The notes: a model not told the origin generated them from the sequence alone. Counted from the stretch's first letter, positions 13,024 through 27,785 are shown. The stretch is DNA of 64,000 bases from Paraspadella gotoi (GCA_051294375.1 CM119269.1:21375665-21439664); one strand, 5' to 3'. Numbers and translations: made by a program.

Positions 13024-13061
<38 letters not shown>

Positions 13062-14639
13062 GCCTCACCCTGATGCCAGAACCAAGCTTGCTTGTCCTCC
13101 AACCAATTCTGTTGAGGACCAATCACGGACCCAGGTCGACAAATGCGAATCCAAGCGATCGCTTCGGCCGCTGTGAATCTGTGAATGAATGAAAAGATGA
13201 ATGAATGTATAAATGAATGAATGTTTTAATGAATGAATGAAGGAATGTTTTATTGAATGAATGAATTAATGAATGAATGTATAAATGAATGAATGTTTTA
13301 ATGAATGAATGAAGGAATGTTTTATTGAATGAAGGAATGTTTTATTGAATGAATGAATGTATGAATGAATGAATGAACGAACTTACAAACTATATACATT
13401 AATTAAAAGTTTTGCAAAATCGAACTAACCTGTAATGCTTCATGATGTAACACGCGATGAGAGTCCCCGTTCTTCCCAAACCGGCCTTACAGTGAACCGC
13501 TATGGCGCCGTCCGCTGTTTCGGCGACTTCGACGAATCGCTCGGCTACTGGCATCGGTGGAGCGCTCCCGTCCGGGAAAAAGAGTTCGTGGTGATCGAAG
13601 CCTTAAGATAGACATAAACAAAAGGGCAATCGAGTTGATTGATTGATTGATTATTTTAAAAGAAGAAAAAGTCGGATGGATTGATTGATTCTTTCAAATA
13701 ACGGTTTCAATGATCTTGCGGCCTTGTGTGTACAAAGCAGTTGCGTTTTAGGGTTCACTGAAGAGACGCAACAGACTTCTCCCTATGGGTGGGGGGGGGA
13801 TGTATGGTGGACTAAAATCCACCAACCGTTCATCAGCGGCCATTGGTGCCGGAGGCAAGTCATTTGCCTCCCAACCCAAAGGTCCGGGGTTCTAGCCCGG
13901 TGGCAGCCTAGCAGTTAAGAGGGACGGGGCGCTTAACCCGCCTGTAACACGGTGTTTCAGCCTGATCCGAAGCTCAGGGACTACTTGTATTGAACGGTTC
14001 TATCACTAACTCATAACAATATTTACTGTCTCTTCAACTGACTCTTTTATTAATGAAAAAAATCAACTAATCACCTGATTGATTATTTAATGGAATATCT
14101 GATTGAATAATCAAAACGATTAATTTACAAACGGAGAGTCTGATGGATTGATTGATTGATTAATTATTTCAATCACCGCCCTGGACAAATCTTTTGGCCT
14201 TGTACCTAAGTTTACACTCTTGATTGATTAATTGATTTTTTTGAGAGGATATTTGATTGACTGACCCCTCATCGGATTTATTGTTTGTTTGGTTCAATGA
14301 CTGATTGATTGATAGGTCATACCACCATCGACGAATCTCTTTGACTCGTACATCCGTTTATTCAACCGGACAATCGTCGTCACGTTTTTCCGCCGGAAAT
14401 AAGAGAAGTAGGCTTCCGGAGCGTGAAGGGGGTAGCCTGATCGTGGGGTGTGGAAGGGAAAGTCGAAGAAAGGGGAGAGGGCGATGTGAAATGGAGTTAA
14501 AAATCGACAAAAATATTCATTGTTAAAAAAAATATTCAAAGACTATAAAAAATTTTAACTTGGCAAAAATTTCTTATCAAATTAACAGGTCCGTTTCAAA
14601 AATAATGATCTATGGCGAACAGAAATGAAGTTTGAAAAG

Positions 14640-14675
<36 letters not shown>

Positions 14676-17077
14676 TCTCGATCCTGCTCTTGGAGTGTGG
14701 TCCGCTGAAGGCGACGAACTTCTCAGGGACGATCCAATTAAGATCCCCATTCTCCACGCGCTCGAAATGCTCGTACTCTTCAGAGTCGAAGTGGCTGAAG
14801 GTCGAAGGGGTTGACATGACATAGGATGACATGAGTTGACATATGACAATAATTTAAGTTAATGGGAATGGAAGCGACATGACGAAAGATCAGATAAAAT
14901 TGACAAAAACGGAAAATGACAATCATAAACAACGACGATGACAACGTTGATGACGACTGTACAATGTCAAAAATAGCAACTGACATGAGATAACTATGAC
15001 AACGCGGCTGACATGGATCAGGGAAAACTAAAATGATTCTGATGATGCCAACAAAGATGCCATTTGAACCAAAACGACTTCACCCACTTAAAGTCGACGA
15101 AGGAATTGGCGACGGCCTTGTTGAGCCCGTGGAGACAATCGAGTAGAGTCAAGTTAAAAGTGGAGACGCCGACCGAGGCGTCTCTGGGTTAAATCCAGGT
15201 GAGGGAAAGAAAAGGTAAGGAAAATCAAAACCGGTTAGAGATAATAAGCGAATTTGTATCAATGCCAAATCAGCAGCAAAATGTCGTAAACATGTAATTT
15301 AATATACATTTATATAATATATATTACACACTTCTTAGGAAATTTACATACAAAATGCTCCTAAATACGTAGCTAAAATGCTAATTATTTATCCTTATAT
15401 TTAGAATTTTTTTTAGACATGATGTGATAATCCTTTCTTTTTTAATAATCATTTTTCTACATATGAAATTGGTACAACCAATATAAAAATTATCCATTCA
15501 TTTAATAAATAAGCTATCTTGCCCTGACTTTGGACAGGCTTTGGTGGTTTAAGGCCTCCATCACTCTTACAAGATAATGACATAGCAGGTCCCTGCAAGC
15601 TTTCAATCAAGACTCTCTCACAGTCTCGTTTATTCACTCCCAGAGTACTGGCTTCCCTATCAATGAAGTGGAAAATATTTCAAAGAATGTTTCAATTGTA
15701 TGAAAAGACCACTCCCTTAAGTATTAGATCGGGGAATACTTATTGTACTCCGCACTAGCATCAAAATACATATATAATAGAACGTTACCATGATAGCACA
15801 TAACACATAGCACATAATATCACATTTACAAAAACAAATATTTAGAAACAAAATAACAAATATTGTTCTATCTTTCCCGACATCATTCCATTCAGCTCTA
15901 CCCCCCCCCTATCTCCCCCGCCATTGCTCCACCTAAAAGGCGGGAAAGGTTCCGTCGCCTTGGCAACCAACGCCTTGTAGGTCTCTTCCGGCGTTCGACC
16001 CAATTGCACGACGCAGAAGGCAGCAACGAGAAAGGCTGCGTTGCTTCTTTTCTTGACGTCGCTTCCGGTCACGTGGACGACTCGTTTGTGCGCAGTTGAG
16101 GAAGAGCGCAACTTTTTGGAGACTTTGCAAAAGTAGCGATGCAGAAGGCAAACGTTGAGAGGGCCAAAGTCTGGAGATATGGTGGGGGGGAAAGATGACA
16201 CGAATGGTTATGAAATTGAGATATTTTTAATACTTTAATTAATACTCTAATTAATACTATTTCGTATTCTTGCGTATGAGTATTTTCGCTGCTGATTCAC
16301 GCAAGAACGCGAGACAGGGGGTCTAACCCACTTAGTGGTTGAAGGTGCTACTGTCAGATCCGAAGCTCAAAATCTGATGAACGACGCAGGTTGACCACGT
16401 GCGAGACCACAAGTGGATCACAAGCAGACTACCAGTAGACCACGAGATGACCACAAGCAGACTACGAGTGGATCACTAGGAGAGGACGAAATGAACCACT
16501 GACGAATCACAAGCCCCTTTCCTCTTTCGGACCTGCGTAGAAAGGCTCGTAGACGAAATCCTCGTCCGTAGAAAAGAAATGAGTGGACGCTGACGGACGA
16601 GGTTTTTTCGATCGCAGACACAAAAAGAAAAATCGCTCCTTGATGATTTCTGAGAAATACAGTCATTTATAAATAATTATTAAATATCTATATTTTAAAT
16701 TAATAATTTATGTTAAGAACATTACGAACTGAAATGGAAAACGTTTCTTTTTTTTTAATTCGCTATCATCGTTCGTCCTCTTCGTTGTCCTCTTTATTTT
16801 GCGTCTGTTTTTATGAGTCGTCGTTTTCTGTCGTAATTACAACTGAACTTATGACTTACCTTTACAAACTTACCTTTACAAACTTACCTTTACAAACTCG
16901 CGTACTAACTCGAACTCGCTCATTAACTAACTTTTTGACCAAACTCGCTCACACACTGACCTCACTATTTGACTCACCAACTCCCATCGACAGATCGACG
17001 TCGTCGTTGAAACTCGATCTCATTTCGCTCAACGATCCATTTTCGTCGCAGCGTAAAAAATTATTTATCATCGACAT
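7908..17077 (-). CDS. cdc14: CDC14 dual-specificity protein phosphatase (12 exons)
   Basis: CDC14 removes phosphate from CDK-type Ser/Thr-Pro sites in mitotic exit, cytokinesis and DNA repair. Minus-strand exons: 17077-16978, 16649-16533, 16170-15933, 15183-15088, 14794-14673, 14436-14323, 13601-13430, 13178-13069, 10412-10013, 9414-9239, 8644-8326 and 8127-7908. All are GT-AG with matching phases and join into 727 codons plus stop. Exons 2-4 encode the N-terminal half-domain ([39 protein letters not shown]). Exons 5-6 hold [19 protein letters not shown] and [11 protein letters not shown]. Exon 7 holds the signature [17 protein letters not shown], with nucleophile Cys ~300, Arg ~306 and the likely general acid Asp ~273 in FFPDG. 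Exon 8 holds [15 protein letters not shown]. Exons 9-12 are the Ser/Ala/Gln-rich C-terminal tail, with the family-typical GVSQGDRL at the exon 9/10 junction. The phosphatase core is certain. The first ATG (17077, with a second at 17071) and the tail junctions are inferred. Confidence 0.95.
11140..11375 (-). repeat. Dispersed repeat R4, two tandem copies in CDC14 intron 8
   Basis: Two ~125-bp units (about 11140-11260 and 11270-11370) share TTCAATCGCACACTT / ACAAAATTTCA / ATCCATCCAATCACGAGTAA. The reverse complement occurs once at 52420-52560 in the ankyrin-SOCS gene. Strand is given relative to that copy. No coding content. Confidence 0.55.
11745..11832 (+). repeat. tRNA-like segment, possible SINE head
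   Basis: GTGAGCTCACGGTGA followed about 30 bp later by GGGGATCGAATCC resembles an A box/B box pair. It occurs only once here, so this could be a tRNA pseudogene, a solitary SINE head or chance. Confidence 0.3.
11924..12560. repeat. Near-identical duplicate flanking a 10-N gap
   Basis: 11924-12243 and 12254-12560 are almost the same sequence (for example CATTTGGCTTCA.ATTATTAAAG in both) on either side of ten N at 12244-12253. The likeliest explanation is that both sides of a gap carry the same locus. It lies inside CDC14 intron 8, so that intron may be overstated by about 300 bp. Confidence 0.7.
12530..12890 (-). repeat. Tandem repeat R5 (~60-bp units) in CDC14 intron 8
   Basis: Imperfect units of AAAACACCGGAAAACAACTT + TTTCTATATAAAA + AGAGAAAAAACTTTAA. 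The reverse complement of the same unit forms the array at 52560-52860 in the ankyrin-SOCS gene; strand is given relative to that array. Confidence 0.6.
12960..13062. repeat. CT microsatellite abutting CDC14 exon 8 donor
   Basis: A CT/CTTT-rich run (GA on the gene strand) that starts about ten bases downstream of the exon 8 splice donor. Confidence 0.8.
13180..13380. repeat. AATG/ATGA degenerate tetranucleotide repeat
   Basis: About 200 bp of GAATGAATGAATG with TTTT interruptions, immediately upstream of the exon 8 acceptor on the gene strand. The related AATC repeat at 9600-10010 fills CDC14 intron 9. Confidence 0.85.
13803..14038 (+). repeat. SINE-like repeat family 1, in CDC14 intron 6
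   Basis: A full-length family 1 copy on the strand opposite the gene, between exons 7 and 6. The tRNA-like head (TTGGTGCCGGAGGCAAG; GGGGTTCTAGCCC) and the tail ending TACTGTCTCTTCA are intact. Confidence 0.65.
15449..15720 (-). repeat. Dispersed repeat R1, in CDC14 intron 3
   Basis: R1 runs, on its own strand, from GTACTCTGGGAGTGAAT through GATTGAAAGCTTGCAGGGAC and GATGGAGGCCTTAAACC to TAGCTTATTTATTAAATGAA. Other copies: 23940-24235 (-), 27480-27785 (-), 43361-43560 (+), 48045-48290 (+), 59240-59470 (-), and right-end fragments at 42750-42842 and ~31645-31700. Confidence 0.6.
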
Positions 17078-17327
17078 TTTTAATTTTTAATTTTTAATTT
17101 TTAATTCCTTTTTTTTTGGTCATTTAGAAACTTTAAGATCTCCGGTATGAGATTAGTAACGTTTTTCTAGTTTTGGTTTGTTTGTTCAGTCTTAATATTA
17201 AATCCTCCATTTTCTTTTTAATTAGCAAAAAAAAATATTACAACTTTTTTTTGGTAACTCAGAAAAGGAAGCGTAGTCAAGTGGTTCATATATACGCCTG
17301 TCGAAAAAAAAGTTTGTTGGCTTTCCT

Positions 17328-17516
17328 CTGATTGGACAAGAATTTTGGTTTTAATACGAATCGGCGACTCTCATTAGTCGAAAAAAATTATTGTCGTCAC
17401 ACAGTTTTTTTCTTAAGAAATAACGCGCCCTGATTGGTTCTTCTATTCGGCTGGTCGTCAGGTTTAATTTCAATTTTTTTTACTAATAGCAAGTTTTGAG
17501 ACGACGTTCTGATTGG
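17328..17516 (-). promoter_or_regulatory. Cluster of three CCAATCAG boxes upstream of CDC14
   Basis: On the gene strand CCAATCAG occurs at 17335-17328, 17437-17430 and 17516-17509, about 250-440 bp upstream of the start codon, all in one orientation. The spacing is 102 and 79 bp. This is the NF-Y consensus, and groups of CCAAT boxes are known in promoters of cell-cycle genes. No TATA box is evident. Promoter function is inference. Confidence 0.5.
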
Positions 17517-17930
17517 CCCATGGAATTATTATTAGTTATTAGTATTTGAGAGTGTACTTAAATACTGTAAAAATTTAAAAGAACAAGTTGGAATTGTCAC
17601 AAAATTTTTTTAAGCTTCACGGATAAATGGAAAAAATAGGTAAAAATATCCTGAAACAGAATTTAGCTATCAAACTCATTCTGTTTTAACCCTTAGTATA
17701 CCTTTAGTATCATTCTAAAATTTATATTTATAATTTTATATTGCTTTAGTTTTTTCCCTACTCCTTATACCAATGGTTCCAGAGGTTGACTTATTAAAAA
17801 AAATTTGTCTGATACAACCGGTTCTGTATTAGACAAATAGCTAAGACTGGTTCGTAATTTACTAGTGATAAATATGATAATAGAATAAAAACACTTTTAC
17901 AAGAACTACCAATACTTTTGTAATAATTAA

Positions 17931-18018
17931 TGTGGGATTCGAACGTCTACAGCCGGCTCCAACAAGTTGGCACCGCGTTCCTCGAGTCAACCTCCCCAAC
18001 AGCCTCGCCACATCCACG
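17931..18018 (-). repeat. tRNA-like pseudogene or SINE head
   Basis: The minus strand carries GTGGCGAGGCTGTTGGGG (A-box-like) and, about 50 bp on, GTTCGAATCCC (a very good B box). The outer ATGTGG/CCACAT can pair as an acceptor stem, but the T-stem does not close. I therefore do not call a functional tRNA. Confidence 0.3.
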
Positions 18019-18019
18019 C

Positions 18020-21500
<3,481 letters not shown>

Positions 21501-21505
21501 CCTCA

Positions 21506-23185
21506 TCACACCGGCTTGGCCATTTCCGCCGCCGTGACCGCCAGATCCTTGACCGCCTCCATCTCTTCTCTCTCTACTTCTCTCATCGTCACAACACCAT
21601 CTTTAGTCACGTTGACGCCGACGGCGTATTTGTTGACCGCCGACTTCGCCATCCGTCTCGTCGCCGCCCGAGGATCGCAGCAGGAGGAGCGTCCGCCGCA
21701 CCAGCCGCAACAGGCGCAGCAGCAAACGTAGTTGCAGCAGACTTTGAGCGGATAGCAGCAGCATTGGGTTCGCCAGAGGAGGAGGAGGAAGAGGAGGAGG
21801 AGGAGGAAGTAAACGGTGACGCGAGCGACGAGGGAGAAGATTTTGACGGAAGAGGAATCGTGGTAAGTGGGGACCTTTAAGAGGAATCGTGGTAAGTGGG
21901 GACCTTTAAGAGGAATTGTGGTAAGCGGGGAACTTTATGAGGAATCGTGGTAAGTGGGGACCTTTAAGAGGAATTATGGTAAGTGGGGAACTTTATAGGA
22001 ATTGTGGTATGTGGGGAACTTTAAGAGGAATCGNNNNNNNNNNNNNNNNNNNNNNNNNCAGGAATCGTGGTTAGTGTGGACCTTTAAGAGGAATCATGGT
22101 AGGTGGGAACCTTTAAGAGGAATTGTGGTAAGTGGGGAACTTTAATAGGAATCGTGGTAGGTGGGAACCTTTAAGAGGAATTGTGGTAAGTGGGGACCTT
22201 TAAAAGGAATTGTGGTAAGTGGGGACCTTTAAGAGGAATGTGGTAAGTGGGCGAACTTCAAGAGGAACGTCGGTTAGGTGGGAACCTTTAAGAGAAATCG
22301 TGGTAAGTCGGGACCTTTAAGAGGAATTGTGGTAGTTGGGACCTTTAAGAGGAATCGTGGTAGGTGGGAACCTTTAGAGAGAATGTGGTAAGTGGGGAAC
22401 TTTAAAATGAATTGTGGTAAGTGGGGACCTTTAAGAGGATCGTGGTAAGTGGGGAACTTTAAAAGGAATGTGGTAAGTGGGACCTTTAAGAGAAATTGTG
22501 GTAGGTGGGGACTTTAAGAGGAATCGTGGTTAGTGGGGACCTTTAAGAGGAATCGTGGTAAGTGGGGAACTTTAAAAGGAGATTGTGGTAAGTGGGGACC
22601 TTTAAGAGGAATCGTTGTTAGTAGGGGAACTTTAAAATGAATTGTGGTAAGTGGGGACACTTTTAAGAGGAATCGGTGGTTAGGTGGGAACCTTTAAGAG
22701 GAATCGTGGTAAGTGGGAACTTTAAAAATGAATTGTGGGTAAGTGGGGACCTTTAAGAGGAATCGTGGTTAAGTGGGGAACTTTAAAAGAATTGTGGTAA
22801 GTGGGGACCTTTAAGAGAAATTGTGGTAGGTGGGGACCTTTAAGAGGAATCATGGTTAGTGGGGACCTTTAAGAGGAATCGTGGTAAGTGGGGAACTTTA
22901 AAAGGAATTGTGGAAGTGGGGACCTTTAAGAGGAATCGCTTGTTAGTGGGGACCTTTAAGAGGAATCGTGTAAGAATGGGGGAACTTTAAAAGGATTGTG
23001 GTAAGTGGGACCTTTAAGAGGAATCGTGGTTAGGGAACCTTTACGAGGAATTGTGGTTAGTGGGGACCTTTAAGAGGAATCGTGGTAAATCGGGACCTTT
23101 AAGAGGAATTGGGTAGGTGGGAACCTTTAAGAGGAATCGTGGGTAAGTGGTAAGTGGTAACCGTCTCTCTCTCTCTCTCTCTCTC

Positions 23186-23231
<46 letters not shown>

Positions 23232-26200
23232 CCTCATGCTATCTCTTTCTGTCTGCTGTATGTTTCTGTCTATCTGTCTTTCTTGCTTTGTTTATCTTCT
23301 TCTCTTTTTTTCTTTCTTTCTTTCTCTCTCTCTTTCCATCTTTCTCTCACTATCTTTTCTTGTGTCTGTCGGATTGGTCTTTCTATCTCTCTTTCATCAC
23401 GACAATCAACTACAACAAACTCCAACAACGACGACTCTTCCACGACGAAATCGCGTCGTCGCTCGGCGGCGCCATCTGTCCAACTCGGCGCCGGTAGAAG
23501 ACTTTCCACGCCGCTCGTGGAGGACGTTGAGGTCCGACGGAAGGAGCGTTTCTCGTTGACGCGGACTGGCGCGCGGTGGGCGTGGCTGAAGTTGGCGAGC
23601 CGGAAGTGAGCGTGGCGGCGTCAGTGGGGCAGTCGAAGCGGCGATCGAGACGACGACGACGAAACCGAAAAATCGAAGCATCGATCGTCGTTGTTGGTTG
23701 TCGAAGTTGTTGTTGTTGTTGTTGTTGCAGTCAACCGCAGAAAACTATTTTATAGCCTAAATAGAATATAGTCAAAAACTAGGATGACTACACGGTGAAC
23801 TAACTCATTGATACATCGCGAATCGCTCTGAGATTTCTTCTTTAACTTTAAAGGGAATTTCAATGGAGGAAAACAAAGAGAAAGTTATAAGCGGAACTCA
23901 TGAGTAACTAGGAAATGATTTCTTGTAAATAATTTTAATGAAATTGTTACAACCAATATAAAAATTATCCATTCATTAATAAATAAGCTATCTTGCTACT
24001 GACTTTGGACAAGCTTTGGTGCGTTTAAGGCCTCCATCACTCTTACAAGATAATGACATAGCAGTTCACTGCAAGATTTCAATCAAGACTCTCTCACAGT
24101 CTCGTTTATTCACTCCCAGAGTACCTGGCTCCCTATCAATGAAGTGGTATAATATTTCAAAGAATGTTCAATTGTATGAAAAAGACCACTCCCTTAAGGT
24201 ATTAGATCGCGGGAATATTATAATTGTACTACGCCCAGCATCAAAATACACAAGGAGCTGAATTTTGTGAATTTTTGTACAACTTTCGCGTTGGCACAAT
24301 ATGAATCTGACTGAAGGCATGTAGCGGGCATATCTTGCTCCGGTTTAAAAAAAAACCTCTTCGAAATGCGACGACCCGGTGTCTAATTAATTAATTTCTT
24401 TAAGCTCGTGACCAGAAGTAGCATACCAGAAGTTAGCATACCTCAAAGAGTGTCCTACTTTTAGCTATGGTTATAAACCAGGACCCGTTCACCGTAGAGA
24501 GGATACGGATAGTCTTAATTTACATAAAATTATCATACTTAAATAAAATAAACCAAATAACCATCGTATAAATAAACGATAACATAAGAATATATGTAAA
24601 TGAAAATTACTAGTTAATGAATTCTCTAATGGATGTCGGATGGCCGATGGTCGAAGAATCGTTAATACCCGCATCTTTTTTTTTCTCTTTTTTGTTTTCT
24701 TTCGATAAAAAAAAAAGAAAAAAGGGTTTTCGACCGCCAAAAGAAACATTTTCTCAAAATTAACCCACTTCTTTTCTCTCTCTCTTTTTGACTGGATTTT
24801 TCCTTCTGGAGGTTTGTCTTGTTATCGGTCGTCGATCGTCTTTCGTTCGTCTTGTCTTATTTCCCACTGTCGGCGTTCGTCGTCGTCGTCGTCGTCGTCT
24901 TCCTTAACGTACGCTTGTTGTTGTCGTCGCGATCCGTCTTCTTTTTCGTTGCTCGTTCGTAAGTCTCGTCTTCGTCAGCCTGTCATCTATTGTTATTGTC
25001 ATCATCCGTCTTTGTCTTCCGTTGTCAGTGGTTCATCTCTTGTCGATCACGTTAGTTCTTAAATTCCCTTTGTGTTTGTGTCATTATCTTCGTGGATGCG
25101 TGATAGCGACTGTTGCGCACCTCATTTTCTATTTTTAGGGTTGGTGATTTTATGTTCTTCTTCTCTGTTCAATCGTCTCTCTCATACATCGTCTCTCAGC
25201 TCGCTCCTCACTTCTCGTCTCTCTCTCTTCTCTCTCTCTCCTCTCTCCTCTCTTCTGTACATAAGAAGAAAATTCATAACCTGACAGATTTTTTAAATTC
25301 TATTTCCCAATTTTAAAGCGACGAGTACGAGAGATAAAATCGAGATTAAGCCAAACGGGTCTTTAAAGTAGGATACATGATTGATTTTATCTTGATCAGT
25401 CTTTCCAACACAGACGAAGGCGAACCAAGGAAGAAATTAAGTCCTCGCATTTGCTCTCCTCCCTCACGTCTGCCCGAAGCAGCTGGACGAGAGAGAGAGT
25501 AGAGCAAGAGAGAGAGAGAGAGAGAGAATGAGAGAAGAGAGAAGAGAGATGAGCGAGAGGAGAGAGAGAGAGCAGAGAGAGAGAGAGAGAGAGAGAATTT
25601 TCTCTATTTTTTGTCTATTTTTAGTTTAAAAAAACAAAAATTATTTTTAATGAGTTCAATGTTAGTTGTTTCTTTACTCTCTCTCTCTCATTCTCTCTCT
25701 CCTTTAAGAGGAATCGTGGTAAGTGGGGAACTTTAAAATGAATTGTGGTAAGTGGGGACCTTTAAGAGGAATCGTGGTAAGTGGCGGAACTTCAAGAGGA
25801 AACTCGTGGTAGGTGGGAACCTTTAAGAGAAATCTGTGGTAAGTCGGGACCTTTAAGAGGAATTGTGGTAAGTTGGGGACCTTTAAGAGGAATCGTGGAT
25901 AGGTGGGAACCTTTAGAAGGGAATCGTGGTAAGTGGGGAACTTTAAAAATGAATTCTGTCGGTTAAGTGGGGACCTTTAAGAGGAATCGTGGTAAGTGGG
26001 GAACTTTAAAAGGAATTGTGGTAAGTGGGGACCTTTAAGAGAAATTGGTGGTAGGTGGGGACCTTTAAGGAGGAATCGTGTTAGTGGGGACCTTTAAGAG
26101 GAATCGTGGTAAGTGGGGAACTTTAAAAGGAATTGGTGGTAAGTGGGGACCTTTTAAGAGGAATCGTTGTTAGTGGGGAACTTTAAAATGAATTGTGGTA

Positions 26201-26711
26201 AGTGGGGACCTTTAAGAGGAATCGTGGTAGGTGGGAACCTTTAAGAGGAATCGTGGTAAGTGGGGAACTTTAAAAAATGTGGGTAAGTGGGGACTTTAAG
26301 AGGAATCGTGGTTAAGTGGGGAACTTTAAAAGGAATTGTGGTAAGTGGGGACCTTTAAGAGAAATTGTGGTAGGTGGGGACCTTTAAGAGGAATCATGGT
26401 TAGTGGGGACCTTTAAGAGGAATCGTGGTAAGTGGGGAACTTTAAAAGGAATTGTGGTAAGTGGGGACGCTTTAAGAGGAATCGTTGTTAGTGGGGACCT
26501 TTAAGAGGGAATCGTGGTAAGTGGGGAACTTTAAAAGGAATTGTGGTAAGTGGGGACCTTTAAGAGGGAATCGTGGTTAGCGGGAACCTTTACGAGGAAT
26601 TGGGTTAGTGGGGACCTTTAAGAGGAATCGTGGTAAATCGGGACCTTTAAGAGGAATTGTGGTAGGTGGGAACCTTTAAGAGGAATCGTGGGTAAGTGGT
26701 AAGTGGTAACC

Positions 26712-26779
<68 letters not shown>

Positions 26780-27225
26780 CCTCATGCTGATCTCTTTCTG
26801 TCTGCTGTATGTTTCTGTCTATCTGTCTTTCTGCTTGTTTATCTTTCTCTTTTTTTCTTTCTTTCTTTTTCTCTCTCTCTTTCCATCTTTCTCTCACTAT
26901 CTTTCTTTGTGTCTGTCGGATTGTCTTTCTATCTCTCTTTCATCACGACAACAACTACAACAACTCCAACAACGACGACCTCTTCCACGACGAAATCGGC
27001 GTCGTCGCTCGGCGGCGCCATCTGTCCAACTCGGCGCCGGTAGAAGACTTTCCAACGCCGCTCGTGGAGGACGTTGAGGTCCGACGGAAGGAGCGTCTCG
27101 TTGACGCGGACTGGCGCCGGTGGGCGTGGCTGAAGTTGGCGAGCCGGAAGTGAGCGTGGCGGCGTCAGTGGGGCAGTCGAAGCGGCGATCGAGACGACGA
27201 CGACGAAACCGAAAAATCGAAGCAT
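21506..27225 (-). CDS. Probable two-exon gene: signal peptide and cysteine-cluster membrane protein
   Basis: Exon 1 is about 27225-26980 and exon 2 about 21874-21506 (TGA 21508-21506). Exon 1 starts MLRFFGFVVVVSIAASTAPL, a good signal peptide, then a Pro-rich stretch, an N-glycosylation site (NET) and LHERRWKVFYRRRVGQ. Exon 2 has a leucine-rich membrane-like segment (VYFLLLLLLFLLLL), a run of about 17 cysteines in 31 residues (CCCYPLKVCCNYVCCC...), and a charged tail (MAKSAVNKYAVGVNVTKDG ... AAEMAKPV). The tail has strong purine-first codon bias, which favours this strand. Cysteines next to a membrane segment could be palmitoylated; that is inference. The donor (GAAGAG|GTCGTC) is weak and the acceptor lies inside the 29-bp array, so the join is tentative. 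A noisy second copy of exon 1 lies at 23681-23406. I do not recognise the family. Confidence 0.45.
21850..23156 (+). repeat. 29-bp tandem array, copy A (with 25-N gap)
   Basis: About 43 units of 29 bp, each centred on GTGGTAAGTGGGGACCTTTA. Two subtypes often alternate (GGGGACCTTTAAGAGG and GGGGAACTTTAAAAGG), giving a 58-bp higher period. Many units have single-base indels. Twenty-five N lie at 22034-22058. Every plus-strand unit contains GGTAAGT, a perfect splice donor core, and every minus-strand unit contains CCTCTTAAAG, acceptor-like. Confidence 0.9.
23164..23228. repeat. CT microsatellite next to array copy A
   Basis: A CT run that directly follows the 29-bp array. The same junction occurs at 26713-26775, so the pair belongs to the duplicated block. 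Confidence 0.85.
23406..23681 (-). pseudogene. Second copy of the signal-peptide exon, frame broken
   Basis: Begins with the same MLRFFGFVVVVSIAASTAPL as 27225-26980, then loses the frame through small indels around the GCGCGCGG and TTCTCGTT positions. It is probably an error-bearing duplicate of one locus rather than a true pseudogene, because the flanks are duplicated too. Confidence 0.6.
23940..24235 (-). repeat. Dispersed repeat R1 (duplicated block A)
   Basis: An R1 copy that matches 27480-27785 almost base for base as part of the block duplication, with extra single-base insertions in this copy. Confidence 0.6.
25702..26705 (+). repeat. 29-bp tandem array, copy A'
   Basis: About 34 units of the same 29-bp repeat as 21850-23156, generally with fewer indels. 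It starts abruptly inside a CT run (TCTCTCTCCTTTAAGAGG), which looks like an assembly junction. It is followed by the same GTAAGTGGTAACCGTCTCTC sequence as copy A. Confidence 0.9.
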
Positions 27226-27479
27226 CGATCGTCGTTGTTGTTGTCGAAGTTGTTGTTGTTGTTGTTGTTGCAGTCACCGCAGAAAACTATTTTATAGCCT
27301 AATAGAATATAGTCAAAAACTAGGAGACTACACGGTGAACTAACTCAGTTGATACATCGCGAATCGCTCTGAGATTTCTTCTTTAACTTTAAAGGGAATT
27401 TCAATGGAGGAAAACAAAGAGAAAGTATAAGCGGAACTCATGATAACTAGGAAATGATTTCTTGTAAATAATTTTAATG

Positions 27480-27785
27480 AAATTGTTACAACCAATATAA
27501 AAATTATCCATTCATTTAATAAATAAGCTATCTTGCTACTGACTTTGGACAAGCTTTGGTGGTTTAAGGCCTCCATCACTCTTACAAGATAATGACATAG
27601 CAGTTCACTGCAAGATTTCAATCAAGACTCTCTCACAGTCTCGTTTATTCACTCCCAGAGTACCTGGCTTCCCTATCAATGAAGTGGTATAATATTTCAA
27701 AGAATGTTTCAATTGTATGAAAAGACCACTCCCTTAAGTATTAGATCGGGGAATATTATATTGTACTCCGCCCAGCATCAAAATA
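27480..27785 (-). repeat. Dispersed repeat R1 (duplicated block A')
   Basis: An R1 copy upstream of the signal-peptide exon of the cysteine-rich gene. Its sister is at 23940-24235. Confidence 0.6.

Noticed and set aside
17931-18018. Functional tRNA gene
   Set aside because: The B box is good and an outer stem can form, but the T-stem does not pair, so at most it is a tRNA-derived repeat or pseudogene.
21850-23156. 29-bp repeats as a possible CRISPR array
   Set aside because: The units are head to tail with no unique spacers, and the genome is eukaryotic with spliced genes. It is a minisatellite.
23147-23609. Ser/Leu-rich frames through CT runs, also at 26.7, 29.5, 31.1, 34.5 and 36.2 kb
   Set aside because: They are direct translations of CT/GA microsatellites, open in several frames and on both strands.
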